Translations under genes and position numbers: made by a program
In this document: positions 12,552 through 24,300 of the stretch, in pieces
Numbering within the stretch: the stretch's first letter is position 1
Layout of the letters: every line of letters starts with the position of its first letter
Assembly (NCBI GenBank): GCA_910574455.1
Contig: CAJSYZ010000005.1
Span: forward strand, 5,022,001 to 5,086,000
Origin: Trichaptum fuscoviolaceum
Taxonomy: Eukaryota; Basidiomycota; Agaricomycetes; Hymenochaetales; Trichaptaceae
Direction: 5' to 3'
Length of the DNA: 64,000 nt
The notes under the pieces: generated by a model
Told to the model about the DNA's origin: nothing
Databases searched by the model: none
The model's input: only the letters and a program-made list of their open reading frames with translations

Positions 12552-13715
12552 AAAAGCGGAGGGAGAACGTGATTTCCCTCCTTTCTTACCCTGCTCTCCG
12601 TTATACCCTACTCTCTCAGAGACCCGTGTTCATTACTCATCAATGTTATTGCATTTGGACGTTATAGTCACTGCACACTGCACCGTACACGAGCCAACAT
12701 CGAACACTCTTTGCATAGTAACACCATATCAGTATTCGTATTTGCGCCGCAGCTGCTGTTTTAGTTATCTTCCTTCTGAAGGGACTTTGGAGAATTGAAA
12801 ATAACTGTACATGAACCTTTGACTTCTTCGGCTGTTACCGAACACAACTTGAAGTGTGGCAGCGCTGCACTGCAGCCTGAGTGACGTTGCGGCTTCAATG
12901 GTCCTTTTTGGCTTTCATCTTTCACTACTTCTATGTTTGCAAGCAAGCTTTCCGAGCATGAGCCTGTAGTCATCAAACAACATATATATGCTTACCAGCC
13001 TGGCGAGCTGTATAACAAGGATTTCAATCCACTCTAGAAGCTACTGCTAATGCCGCTCCGAGTCTGACGTGCTGTGTATCGGGCAACTCAACCATAATCA
13101 TTAATATTCAACTTTCTCGTCTTGCGCTTGACTTTGGACGTTCGTTATGCGCCGCACTTCAAGTTCTTAACCAAGTTCATTCCGGCGTGCTCGGTGGTCG
13201 GTCATCCAACGGCCTTTCAGGTTGGGACAACGCGCTCAAGTGTCATCGCAATTTGATTTGAAGCACTGGATGCTCCGTTGCAATCCATACCTCTCCCAGA
13301 AGAAACGAATGTTTCGTGTATTTTGGGCTTTTGGCAGCGTCCTTGTGCTTGGACACCGCCAACGTCACGGTCGGACGAAGGAGAGCTGTAATTCCATCCC
13401 GCTGTACCTCGAGCACCTCCGCGCCCGCTCTAGACGATCGAGACTGATTGGCGGGCTCGCTGGACGCGCTGTGCTGTGCGCGCAAGGCCTCGCATGGACC
13501 TGTGACTGTGTTCACAAGGCGAGAACACGGAAGGCTGCGCAGGCCCTCGACCCGCCTGTTCGCCCCCATCTGCGAAGTTTCCACGGAGACAGCTTCGTTT
13601 TAGCATATAAAGGAGGGCACGAGAAAGCCAGAGCCAGCATCTTCAGTCAGTACCCCCCTGGGATCTACTTCCTTCGTCATCAAGCCTCTTGCTAGACGAT
13701 CATTGCAGCATTGCG
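12552..13715. promoter_or_regulatory. intergenic region between the two protease genes, with TATA-like box
   Basis: No gene is visible. CATATAAAGG at 13604-13613, about 105 bp before the ATG at 13716 and followed by GC-poor pyrimidine-rich sequence, is a good TATA-box candidate for protease copy 2. The long open frame through 13222-13695 on the plus strand has no recognisable features and overlaps this promoter, so I do not call it. Confidence 0.5.
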
Positions 13716-15516
13716 ATGCGATACTATTCTCCGAAGCGCCTCGCCACCCTGGTCTCCGTGGTGGGCATCGCGAGCAATGCCGTACTCGCCATCTCCGTCC
13801 CCTTCGTCAAGGGCTCAAAGGCAGCGAGCGGGGACGACGAGTTCCATTTCCAGAACAACCAGGACACCATCTACATAGGCACGGTCAAGGTCCTGGGGAA
13901 AGACTTCGAGGTACTGTGTATTTGAACCAAGTTTTCGGAAACATATGATGCTCTGTTGCTTACGAAGACATGACGGAAATTGTGTATCCAGGTCCAGATT
14001 GATACGGGCAGCTCGGACCTTTGGCTTGATACTACAGGCGTAGACATCTCCAGTCTCATTCAGACGGGTCAGACGACTAACGTCACTTACGGGTGAGAAG
14101 TCTCGCATCCCAGACAAATGAACCACTTTCTGAAGGTTACGTTAGGGACGGAACAGTTGCTGCAGGACCCATCGTAGTCGGAAACGTGACTTTTGGAGAC
14201 TTCACGTTCTCAACTGCCTTCAGTTAGTGACATTCCGCACTCTCGTCCACTTTCGTTGCTCATGTGATGTTAGTTTCTGCGCCGGGCTCCAATGCTACTA
14301 CCCTTGGTGATAAGGGACTGCTAGGTGTCGGACCGTGAGTAATCCTACTTCTAGAGCGCGTAGGAACTTTCTTAAAGGCTTTCTAGTCCCGGAAACTCTG
14401 AAATACGGAGCCAGCTACAAGGCTCTACCTTCAATGGAGATACTGTGCTCGAGAATGTCTGTACAATTCAACTTTCCTTTAACTTACAGAGACACTGACC
14501 GGATACTGTCGAATAGGTGTTCGCTTCTAACCAGTCCCTCCCGAAGTTCATGACATTCGAATTGTCTCGTTCGGAGGTCACAAGCTTGACGAGCGGAGGA
14601 GTCTTCACGCTCGGCGAGACGAACTCGAACTTCAGCGCCATCCTGAATGCGCCGCAGCTGCCGGCGCTCACGCCGGATGCGTGGTTCGTGCTCATGGACG
14701 GCCTGAACGTCAACGGCAAGCCCGTTCCCAGCCAAAACAAGGACATCGCGCTCCTCGACACGGGCACGAGCCTCGCGCAGCTCCCTAAGGCGTACGTCGA
14801 TGCAATCTATGGGTCCGTCCCCGGTGCCGTCTTTGACCCGACGGAGGGACAGTATACCATCCCCTGTGACACGAAGCTCAACATCAGTTTCTCTTTTGGG
14901 TGAGTCACTCTTGACATTTTTTGGTTGGTCAGACAAACGGTATCGGGCGGTATAGCTCACAACCGTCCTTGTACCAGCGACATCGCGTACCCAGTCCACC
15001 CTATCGACGTTGTGACCGCGTCTACCGACGACAGCGGGCACATCATCTGTACTTCCGGGTTTCAAGTGAACTCGCCCGATGACGGACCCTCTGCTGGAGG
15101 TGTACAGTCCTCGATCCTCGGCGACTCCTTCCTGCGCGGTGTGTATTCGCTGTTCGCCTACAGCCCAGAGACGTCCCCTGTCAATGGCACCCCAGCTGCA
15201 TACGCCCAACTTCTAAGCGTGAGCTTTCCCTTTCCTCTTCGTCGCTTAGAGCACTGTGATTGACGCGCCCTCCCTTCTTCCACAGACAATAAACATTGAT
15301 CAGGCATTCGCGGAGTTCGACACACTTTCCGCCCAAAGGAATGCCTCTCTTTTGGGAAACAACACATCAGGCAATGGTACATCAGGCAATGGTACCAGCA
15401 GCGGTGGAGGGAAACCAAATGCTGCAAACCCCTCCCTTTCGATTCCGATGAGTGCACTGGCGACTACTTCTATTTTATCGGTTTTGAGCGTAGGCCTGGG
15501 AATGCTGCTCATATGA
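13716..15516 (+). CDS. secreted pepsin-like aspartic protease (A1 family) with GPI-type C-terminus, copy 2
   Basis: This is a paralogue of the preceding gene in the same orientation. The first true ATG in frame is at 13716 and opens a signal peptide (MRYYSPKRLATLVSVVG). Exons are 13716-13910, 13992-14092, 14146-14222, 14274-14334, then one from about 14389 to 14456, one from 14517 to 14902, one from about 14979 and a last one from about 15287. The catalytic motifs DTGSSDLW (near 14000) and LLDTGTSLAQ (near 14755) are both present, as are NVTFGDF, APGSNATTLGDKGLLGVGP and GDSFLRGVYSLF. The end is an Asn/Gly/Thr-Ser linker and a hydrophobic tail ending GLGMLLI, again a GPI-type signal. Intron positions match copy 1 except that copy 2 lacks the intron of copy 1 just before the second catalytic region. 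It looks intact. Confidence 0.92.
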
Positions 15517-15894
15517 AGTCTCCACTGTGGTTCCCTAGTCTTGTTCATTGTTGCGCAGTATCTTAATGTGATTCGCTCATGGACCTTAGTCCATCTAAAG
15601 TTCTGAATAATTCGCTCTTTTCCTACATCAATCTTTCCCAAATACAAATAGTAATGGTAGAATAGGTGCGCAAATCATATGTATTATTTGTACAAAGTGT
15701 CTATAAGATAATGCTAGCCTCTAATTCTATCGCAGTGCCGGGAAGAAATGAAGGTCGAGCAAGGACTCTAAAAGATCTGTAATCTGTAAATCGCTCTCGT
15801 GGGCGAATACATTCTTGATGATTCCGTTTGGGAAGGTCAGTGGCGCGGAGGTTTGTTCCCGCGACCTGTAGAGGTCGCTTGTTCCCGCGACCTC
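15517..15894. other. protease 3' region and left boundary of the mobile island, with hairpin
   Basis: No gene is seen. A perfect 7-bp-stem hairpin GCGACCTGTAGAGGTCGC lies at 15861-15878, and the 14-mer TGTTCCCGCGACCT occurs twice around it (15854-15867 and 15880-15893), directly abutting the terminal repeat that starts at 15895. Confidence 0.6.
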
Positions 15895-15922
15895 ATCAGG
15901 GAATCTTCTTTTTCACTTAAGG
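15895..15922 (+). repeat. terminal repeat copy A (left end)
   Basis: This is one of four copies of a 26-28 bp terminus in the window. Subterminal sequence to about 16065 is homologous to that behind copy B (50835 to about 51000); for example both contain TTGACTTAAATCAGTACTTC or its near-identical variant. Confidence 0.75.
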
Positions 15923-16090
15923 TTACTTAAACGGTCTGAAATTTACTGAAGCCCTGGGAAGTGAAATTCTACTGATTTACTGATTTCAGGCATGTGGTTT
16001 CATTATTCAGGAAGGGGCCTGCTGAAATCAGTGCCGTCGACTTAAATCAGTACTTCAGGCATTCAGTCTTCAGCATTCAAGCATATCAGA

Positions 16091-16290
16091 AGTTTTTTTC
16101 TGGCATTCGAATTGCAGTGCTCAAGTGTATAAGTTTGTAAGGGGTTCAAGTAGTTCATTCCATAAGTAATTCATCATTTAATCATATAAGCAGACTTTTT
16201 TGTCTGTCGGTTTGCAGTACTCAAGCGTGTAAGTGCGTAAGAGGTTCCAGAATTACTTCATTTCCACAAGTAATTTAAGACAATAAGTAG
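16091..16290. repeat. two diverged ~100-bp tandem units
   Basis: Units 16091-16190 and 16191-16290 share the order poly-T, TTGCAGT(G/A)CTCAAG, GTATAAGT/GTGTAAGT, AAG(G/A)GGTTC and ATAAGTAATT/ACAAGTAATT. They lie just inside the left terminus. No gene is present between 15922 and 16497. Confidence 0.6.
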
Positions 16291-16497
16291 AAATCAGTGC
16301 ATCAGAGTCACGGTCCCTCAGTAGCTACACCACGGCATCCTGAACCAGATTGTATTTTGCCACTTCTGCCTCGCTGGCAGGCTGTTCCTCGGCATATTCA
16401 GAGAACGAATGCCACTGCAAGTTGATGGTAGTAAGAGCTTGAATACAGTGGCGGGGTGATGGGTCAAAGCCGAAGCTCACCAGAGATCGACCTGCTC

Positions 16498-19400
16498 TTA
16501 AAAGTCTGCGCCGTCCGTAGCCGAATCCCATAATGAACCCTCGTCCTCCTCGCGATCGCCCTCACCTTCCCAGTCCTCTCTGCCTGCGTCATTCTCCTTG
16601 CCCTCAAAACCTCCACTGCGTCCATAACCCACGCTGAAATTCTCGTCCGCATCCTTGTTCTCATCCTGATCCTGATCCTTGTCCTCCTCCTGATCCTTGT
16701 CCTCGACCTCGTCTCCCTCGCCAAGCACACTCTCGTCCTCCATATCGTCTTCCCTATCCTTGAAATCCTCGACTTCTTTGCCGTCATTATCCTTATCCTC
16801 CTTGCACTTACTACTTCTAGTAGCGCCCTCGCCATATGTATACTCGCCGCTCGCATCCGCGTCTCCAACGTCAAGATACAGGGAGAAATCCCTGCCAGTG
16901 ACACCCGATCCAACAAGTTCGGTGTTCTTTCCCGCACTAAAATCTTCAATGGAATTGTAAGCTGCTAGGCGGGATCGGACCTTCTCCCAGTTTGATTCAG
17001 TAAAAAACGAGGAATTCGACAATAAGTTAACATAGTCGTCCGTATGAGGCTGCCACAGAGCACTGGTGAAGTACCACTCAGCGCCACCAAACTCTTCTTT
17101 GATCTTTTGCAACCGGGCCACTTGCTTGTCGATTGCAACCTTGACCTGTTCATGAGAAATTCAGCGAATAAAGCCACTATAAGAACTGAAGTAGATAGAT
17201 ACCGCGGTTGCCGCAAGAGCGAGGGCACCGATAGGCTTTCCTATTGTGTTTTTATCCAGTACTTTATGCCGACCCAGGGCCAAGACTAGGTGTACGGACA
17301 ACACTGAGATTACAAGATCAGAGCAGAACAACCCTTGCTTCTGTACTTTCAGAGTCAATGCAGGGATACGAAGGGTGACATGGGGCAAATTTTTACATAC
17401 CTTATCCATACTATGCCAGCTTTCCCAGAGGAATGGTTCAGCTTTCTTCTTGTCGACCATCGTCTGCAACATCTTCACAATTTCTTCGGTCTCCACCGAC
17501 TTAGAACGCTCGTTGCCGACGAAACTCGAAATTGATTGTTCGGCTTTCTCGAACAATTTCTTGCGCCAACTATCAGAGCATCTCTGGGCTGCCTACAGGG
17601 CAGATCATACTTGATTCAAAATGGCCGATGAAAGACAATAAGGGATGACTCAACTAAAGAACAGATGTCGGCCAATTGCGTGTCGTAACTAAGTTCGACA
17701 GAATCAAACACCTTCCCCCACAAGGCTCCGATGGACTTATTGTCCGGGTTTTGCCATGGAGTTGTGGACTTTCCAACTGCGCGATACAGCGAAGGCAGAA
17801 GAATGTGAGTCCAGCCTGCCTGAGTTCCGGGAGGGAGACACTGATTCGTTGCCCTTTTTTTGCCGGGAGCGCGGGATCCCTCCCTTCCGATACTATTTCT
17901 ATCCTTGTCCTCAAGCCCTACAGATGTCTGCATTTCTGCAAGTTAGTGGATGTATATCATAGACATGATTTGATTAACGCACAGAGCTAGTAGTCCGAGA
18001 GACTTTGCGATGACCAAGATGAGCCTTGGTTGCGAGCACTTCGGGTTCAGGACTGATGGATACTGTCGTCATCGCAGGTGATTGTGCTCGTGGTGTTAGC
18101 GACACCTCACAACCACTTGCCTGTTAAAGGAGCCTTGAATTAGTACACGAATCAATTGCAGCAATTAGCTCACACTTGCAATATGTTGCGCATGAGCCGC
18201 CAGAGACCTCTTCAAATTGCGAATAGAAGTAGAAGATTTCATCTGTAGCAATTAGAGGAATTGTTACCAAGAAAAGCTCGAAGAGAATTGAATACCAGTA
18301 TATCAGCCTGAGAATGACTGTCTTGCAGTTTACTCTTGTTACTAGTAGTGAGGTTCAAATCCTTGTTGCTTAATCAGAAATGATATGAAATGGAGATTAG
18401 AAGGATTAACACTAACTGTCGAGGCAGCCTGTGATGACGGCTTCTTCATATACACGTTCATGCTAGTCTGTTTTAGATAGTAAGGAAGTGATCTGAATAT
18501 TGGGTGGAAATGCAAGAATTACCACGGCATGCGAGTTAGAGTCCGGCGGTGACTTCCTCTTCTTATTATTCGCGATCATGCTGTCCTACAATAAGCAAAG
18601 CTTAGTAGACGACCAGATCCTTGCCAAAGAAAGGGGTGCAGAAAGTAGTCCTATAGAGTGTCGATGCCTACACATACCTGCATCTGCAGATACAACGCCG
18701 GCGATTGCTCTCTATGTCCATCGACAGTAATACCCTCCTGACGAGATGACAGGTGAGTAGTGAGGGGGTAAAAGCAGAATAAACTTACCGTTACATCAAG
18801 CTGGGAGTTGGCGATTCTCTGCATTTTCGCGCCCTATTCAGAGTACGGTTTGGTAAGTAATGAAGTAAAGATATGTCGACGCCGAAGGACACAAGAAAGT
18901 CCGGCACCAGATCCATGCTTTGATGTGAAACACTCACCTGAACGGCCGATTGTCTCCTGATATTCTTCTTCTCCAGAGCACAAAGAAGGAAGGATAAGTA
19001 GCGCGAACGAAGCAAGACATTATGATGCCACTTACCAACGTTGTAGGAGCCTGCAAGTTGGAGAGAGTGTCGCGGGATAGCTTCCTTTTCTTCGATTTAT
19101 TGCTGGCTCCATCCTGATACGATACAGAAACATTGTTAATTAGCCATCGTTGTGCATGGGACTCCACCGATGCATAGTCTCTGTGAATTGAACGATTTCT
19201 TTGAACTTTAAGCGGCACTCACATTGGCTTGGGGCGGTATTGTAAGTCTCCTCGCGTCCTAATTAAACGCACAATCAAAATATTAAGATTTCATCTGCCA
19301 GTCTAATGAATGCTTTAACCAACTCACATTATCAGTGTCGGAGTCAACAAGATGTGCCGTCTGTCGCTCGCTCGCAAAGCTATTCTTTACACCTTGAAAA

Positions 19401-19500
19401 CTCGTGAGGGTTACTGTCTCTCCTTCATCCTCCCAAGGACTAAAGTTTGCATCCTCTTGCACCGAGGCGGGGAGCCTAAATTTTCCTTGTGTCCAGCCAG
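16498..19500 (-). CDS. uncharacterised cargo gene made of successive phase-0 small exons; Lys/Ser-rich N-part, acidic C-terminus
   Basis: I do not recognise the family. Joined exons (minus strand, 5' to 3') are about 19499-19328, 19258-19223, 19113-19036, 18970-18938, 18833-18789, 18737-18678, 18585-18523, 18467-18417, 18361-18296, 18242-18174, 18120-17983, 17927-17655, 17592-17401, 17340-17203 and 17145-16498 (stop). From the second exon on, every length is a multiple of three and every junction is phase 0, with a GT donor and AG acceptor. The small exons encode Lys/Ser/Gln-rich stretches (for example SNKSKKRKLSRD, possibly a nuclear-localisation signal). Later exons hold a Trp-rich globular part, a hydrophobic segment (LVISVLSVHLVLAL), the run IGALALAATAV and a long Asp/Glu-rich tail. 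The start codon was not found and may lie upstream. From memory, similar IGALALAATAV-type proteins accompany transposases in other basidiomycetes; I cannot verify that. Position inside the island suggests a transposon-borne gene. Confidence 0.6.
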
Positions 19501-19864
19501 GCTCACAACTTGAAACAAAGATAAGGATGTGAGCATTATAAGTGAAGAAGCTGCAACGTTCGGGTTCATGATGATCTTGAAGAAGTGTGGCACGGCGGTG
19601 ACCCGCCGGGCCGCCACGGTCGCTGCCACTGGCAGTGTCACTGGCGCACGCGTGGCACGCTCAAACTGCCACTGGCAGTGGCGGGCGCATTCAAGCTATC
19701 AGTACTAGTACTACTAGTAGTAGTAGTAAGTAGTACTACAATGATAAGCTTCAAGTAGCTGAGTTTAAATCAAGCTTCACACTTACTATCAACTTGAATT
19801 TGTTTGAATTTGAAACTCATCTTTCGTACTATGATGCGAACGGTTGAGTAGTACGACTTCAAAC
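19501..19864. repeat. spacer with shared palindromic motifs
   Basis: The spacer between two minus-strand cargo genes contains CACTGGCAGTG-type palindromes (19620-19690), ACTAGTACTACTAGTAGTAG runs (19700-19740) and CTTCAAG/AACTTGAA motifs. The same words recur in the other spacers of the island. Confidence 0.65.
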
Positions 19865-20870
19865 TCACAAGTCAATATCTTCTACTATCTTCCTTGCGAT
19901 CTCAGGATTTCTGCCCTCTCCGCCGAAGAAAGTGGATCCATCTGTGTTGCGAAGTGCCCTGACAGGTCGCTTTGTCTTATCGTTCCGTTTTGACGTATTG
20001 GGCGAGTCTATCATGTCTGTATCCTCACCAGAAAGACTGCTGTCCTGTCCTGCAAGCGTACTATGATAGCCAGTGCCTCCTATGATACGACTTGAAGCCT
20101 TTGCGCCCTGCACACAAGTACGGAAAGGAAGTGCACCTCTGGTGTCCTTTTTCCTCGCCTTTTTTGCGCGCTCTCTATCTGGTCCATCGGAATTGGCTGC
20201 ATCATAACGTGAGTCAATATGTTCATCTTTCAAAACCTAAAGTCGTAAAGGTAATGCAACTTACGAACATAAAAGTTTGCATTGCCTTCAGCTTCACAAA
20301 AGCTGTCTTTTTCCTCGTTCGTTGAACCTGCAATGCCAATATCTGGTAACTCGACTGTCGCTGTCTTGAAGATAAGGACTCACTAGCTTCAGGAGTGTCT
20401 TTCGGTTTTTTTAGCCCTCGTTTGTCAGTGCCAGCCAGCTTAGGTGCAGTTGAGCCCATCTGGGTGCGAATGTCAAGAGCCTTCGACAAATTCTTCTCAA
20501 GCTCCATCGTCTCCAGTATTGCTGTTTCCTGTTGCTCTGCTGCAGCTCTCTTTTTGCGTACCTTCTCAGATGCCTCTTGTTCTTTTGCTGCCCGTTTCTG
20601 TTCCGCATCAAGTTTTCTCTTCTCTCTCGCATCCGCGGCTTGTTGAGCCGCAGCTTCGCGCAGAGCTGCCCGTTCTTCCTTCTGTTTTTCCTTCTCCTCC
20701 TTTTCCCTCAATGCCTCACCACGCTTTGAGGCCTGCTCTTCTCTCCTTCTCTCCTTCTCTTCTTTCTCCCTCAATACCTCCTCTTTCGTTCGACGTGTTC
20801 TGAGTTTATTGACTATGGCTCCCGGGTGCTGATTGCTATTCTTAGCCCGCGTTTGTCTTCGAGTTGACAT
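19865..20870 (-). CDS. uncharacterised coiled-coil protein next to the transposase
   Basis: The start ATG is at 20870, opening MSTRRQTRAKNSNQHPGAIV. A long charged coiled coil follows (Glu/Lys/Arg-rich, residues about 25-115). Exon 1 runs to about 20392. A small middle exon (about 20335-20270) and a last exon (about 20201-19865) complete the frame: splicing joins PEAS to TNEEKDSF, and YV to PNSDGPDRERAKK. The C-terminus is basic then mixed, with the motif FFGGEGRNPEIARKI. It is divergently arranged with the transposase gene across 477 bp of motif-rich spacer, so the two may share a regulatory region. Short coiled-coil proteins with an N-terminal QHPG-like motif are, as I recall, common neighbours of Plavaka-type transposases; function is unknown and a DNA-binding or assembly role would be a guess. 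No nonsense change is seen. Confidence 0.7.
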
Positions 20871-21347
20871 TCTTGTGCAGTGTTTCAAGTCGAGGCACGC
20901 TGACAGGTGCTATGAGTTTCGATGGTGAATCGAGTTGGCAAAGGTGCAAGTTGTAGTTGAAGTTGGAGATGAGGGCGCCTATTCAAGGAAAATTTACGCC
21001 CACTTGCACTTGCTGGCACTGGCAGTGCCAGTGATTGGCAGCCTTCAAGTTAGGCTGACTTGGAATGAGCCTGACTCAGACTCGGACTTGGACACTCGGA
21101 TACTCAGGCTAGCTCTATTACTAGTACTATCACAGTGCTACTGGTACTAGTACTACTCACTGGCACTTGCAGGCTCACTGGCAGGCTGGCGGCGGTGCCA
21201 CTGAGTCACTGACAGCCTGAGGCTGTGGCTACTCAGGCTACCGGTACTACTACTAGTAGTACTACTAACTTCAAGTTGTTACTACGCGGGCGTCACCGCT
21301 GAGCGTGCCATTCAACTTTAAATTCAGCGTTCAATTTACTGGAACTA
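20871..21347. promoter_or_regulatory. divergent transposase/coiled-coil promoter region packed with palindromic motifs
   Basis: This spacer separates divergent start codons. It is dense in CACTGGCAGTGCCAGTG-like, ACTAGTACTAC and CCTGAGGCTG words and ends with AACTTCAAGTTG. The dyad symmetry of each word suits binding by a dimeric protein such as a transposase, but that is inference. Confidence 0.5.
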
Positions 21348-24300
21348 ATGCCGGTAACTCGGCGAAGGCCCAAACCCGTTCATCTTACAGATATCTTCCC
21401 CCCGACTATTCGATGCACCTTCTCCTTCTGCAGCAGGAGGTTCAAGAATCAATCCGCAAGGACAAGACATGAATATTCAGCTCACCCGTCATCATTTGCA
21501 ACAAGACCTGCTGCTTGTGGTTACGACTTGGATTCCTCACCCAAGCGACCCGCACGACCTTCGACACCTCAAGCTCTTCCCGGCTCTCCTGAACTTCCAA
21601 CAGACTTGGAGGGCCATCATGAAGATGAAAGTGGCTGCAACTCTTCAAGTTACGACTACGACATTTCTATACTCACACAGGATATCTCGATGCTTAGCAT
21701 AGGCCGAGACGAGCTGCTTCAAGATTTAGACGGTCCTGATTGCCTGTCCCATGCTGACACTGGAGATGACGAACTTGAAGACCAAGACCTATCTTCTGCT
21801 GATCTGGACTCCGACATTGGAGATTATGAAGAGAACAATGATAACTTAAAGGTGTATCACAGTATTTAAATGGTGCGCGCTAAGTATGATGTCCCCAGTT
21901 TACTTTAGCATTCTGACACCAAATATCGTGCAGCCACTCCATGCGATGAAGAAGGGAACTTCTTAGAAAAGGAAGAACCGCCCGTTTCACGGAACGAACC
22001 TGCGTCAAATGACTGGTTTCCCTATTCGTGCCGAGCAGATTTCGAGCTCGCAGATTTTCTCTATCGCGAAGAGCAAATGTCTGCTGGCAACATAACAAAG
22101 CTTCTCGGAATTATGAAGGCTTATCAACTAATTCAGTCCACGGAGAACGCAAAATCTATTAGATATCCCGAATTGGACGCGACAGATCCCAATGATGACT
22201 CAAGTCTGGATACAGCTGGTGCACTGCTCGATGGAGATGCACAAAATTTGTACAAGATCATTGACACTACAAAAGTCGGTGATGTATCTTGGAAATCCTT
22301 CAGTAACTTCTACACTAACGACAATGGCCAAAAAGCGACAAACGAGAACATCGAGTCATGGAAGAGGAAAGAATATGATGTATGGTATCGGGATCCTTTG
22401 GAAGTAATCCGAAATTTGGTGGATAACCCGGCTTTAGAAGGCGAATTTGACTTTGTCCCGTTTCGTGAATTTCAGACAAAGGAGGACACCAATAATATCA
22501 ATGACAAAGAACGAGTTTTCAGAAATTACATGTCCGGGAATTTTGCTTGGGAACAGGCTGTAAGTCATGACTCATTAACTCGCACAGATACTTATTATCC
22601 TTGACTTAGAACAAGATCTACGCAGAAGATAAAGCAGTCCATGGATCCATGTTCGTCCCGGTCATTTTAGGGAGCGATAAGACAACGGTTTCTGTTGGAA
22701 CTGGCAATAATGAATACTATCCTTTGTATCTCTCGATTGGGAATGTATCAAACAAGGCCCGGCGGTCCCAGAAACTGAATACAGTCCAGCTCATAGCATT
22801 TCTGGCAATACCAAAGAGTATGTGTTAATAGTGATCTATTCAATTGACTTCTGATGCTTTGCAGCTGAGCGGCAATACGAAAAGTCAGATGACTTCCGGC
22901 ACTTTCGACATCAGATCTTTCATTCGTCTATATCGAGGATCTTAATCTCGCTGAAATACGCAATGATCATGAACACTCAGAAAACCATTCTCCGGTGCCC
23001 TGATGGTCACTTGCGTAGGTCGGTTTTCGGACTCGGCTCATATATAGCCGATTATCCGGAACAGGTCAGCCTTTGCGCCATATGTACTGGATGGTGCTGC
23101 AAGTAAGTACTACCGCCCTCAGGCTTTCCTGAAATCAAGCTCTGTGGTGATGACTTACTTTCGACATTATAGATGCACAGCGCCTCACAAGGACCTCGAT
23201 AATCCGGAATTTGTATCAATTCCTCGAACAAAAGAGCTGCACGAACGATTGATAGAACAGGTAGACGCCAACAACATGAATAAAGCAACAATTCGGAAAG
23301 AGTACGGATTCCACCAGGACATTGTGGTACGTGCTTCAAATTATTCATTGGATGCGTATATTGCAACTGATACGTTGCTCCGTAGCCTTTCACCAATGAC
23401 ATTCCACGCGCAGATATATGCGATCTCATATCTCCGGACCTGCTGCACCAAATCATCAAAGGCGTGTTCAAGGATCATCTTGTCGAGTGGATATGTCAGA
23501 GCTTGACCACGTCAGAGCTGGATATTGTGGATAAAAGGTGATTTTTTTCGCAAGTTGTTTAATGTAAATACCATTGCTAACATCCGCGTAGAATCAGAGT
23601 TGCTGCTCCTTTTCCTGGACTTCGCAGATTCCCCGAAGGCCGAGGCTTCAAGCAATGGACAGGCAATGATTCTAAGGCACTTATGAAAGTATGTGACCTT
23701 TTTATCTTGTTCGAGGCAGTGGTTTGCTGATATTTGATGCAATTTGCTTAGGTGTATCTTCCGGCTATCGTGGGCATTGCACACGATGATATGATTCGCA
23801 CATTAAGTGCATTTCTAGACTTCTGTTACCTTGTGCGTCGGTACACGATTACAGCCTCAACTCTTGATCAAATCAAAGCCTCTTTGGATCACTTTCACCG
23901 TTATCGGCAAATATTCATAGCTAAGGGCATCCGGGATAACTTTTCACTACCACGACAGCATGCTATGGTCCATTATCCAACATTGATCCCTCTGTTTGCT
24001 GCACCGAGCGGGCTGTGTTCATCGATTACAGAGAATAAACATATTTATGCGGTCAAAGAAACGTGGCGACGCTCGAACAGAAATGATCCCTTGGGCCAGA
24101 TGATCACAGCAAACCAACGACTCAGCAAACTTATTGCATCGAGGTCAGACTTCAAACGGCGTGGAATGCTAGACGATACGCTATCCGAGGCTATGTGGAA
24201 AGTTTTGCGAGATGTTCTGCGGAAGAATATGTCAGAGCCGGAGGAGGATGATGCTGAGAGGATCCCGAATCAGAGGGAGCAGTTGCAGTGTATTGGTGTG

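Noticed and set aside
13222..13695. Long plus-strand open frame upstream of protease copy 2
   Set aside because: It has no family features, runs through the TATA-like box and promoter, and has composition unlike the neighbouring genes.
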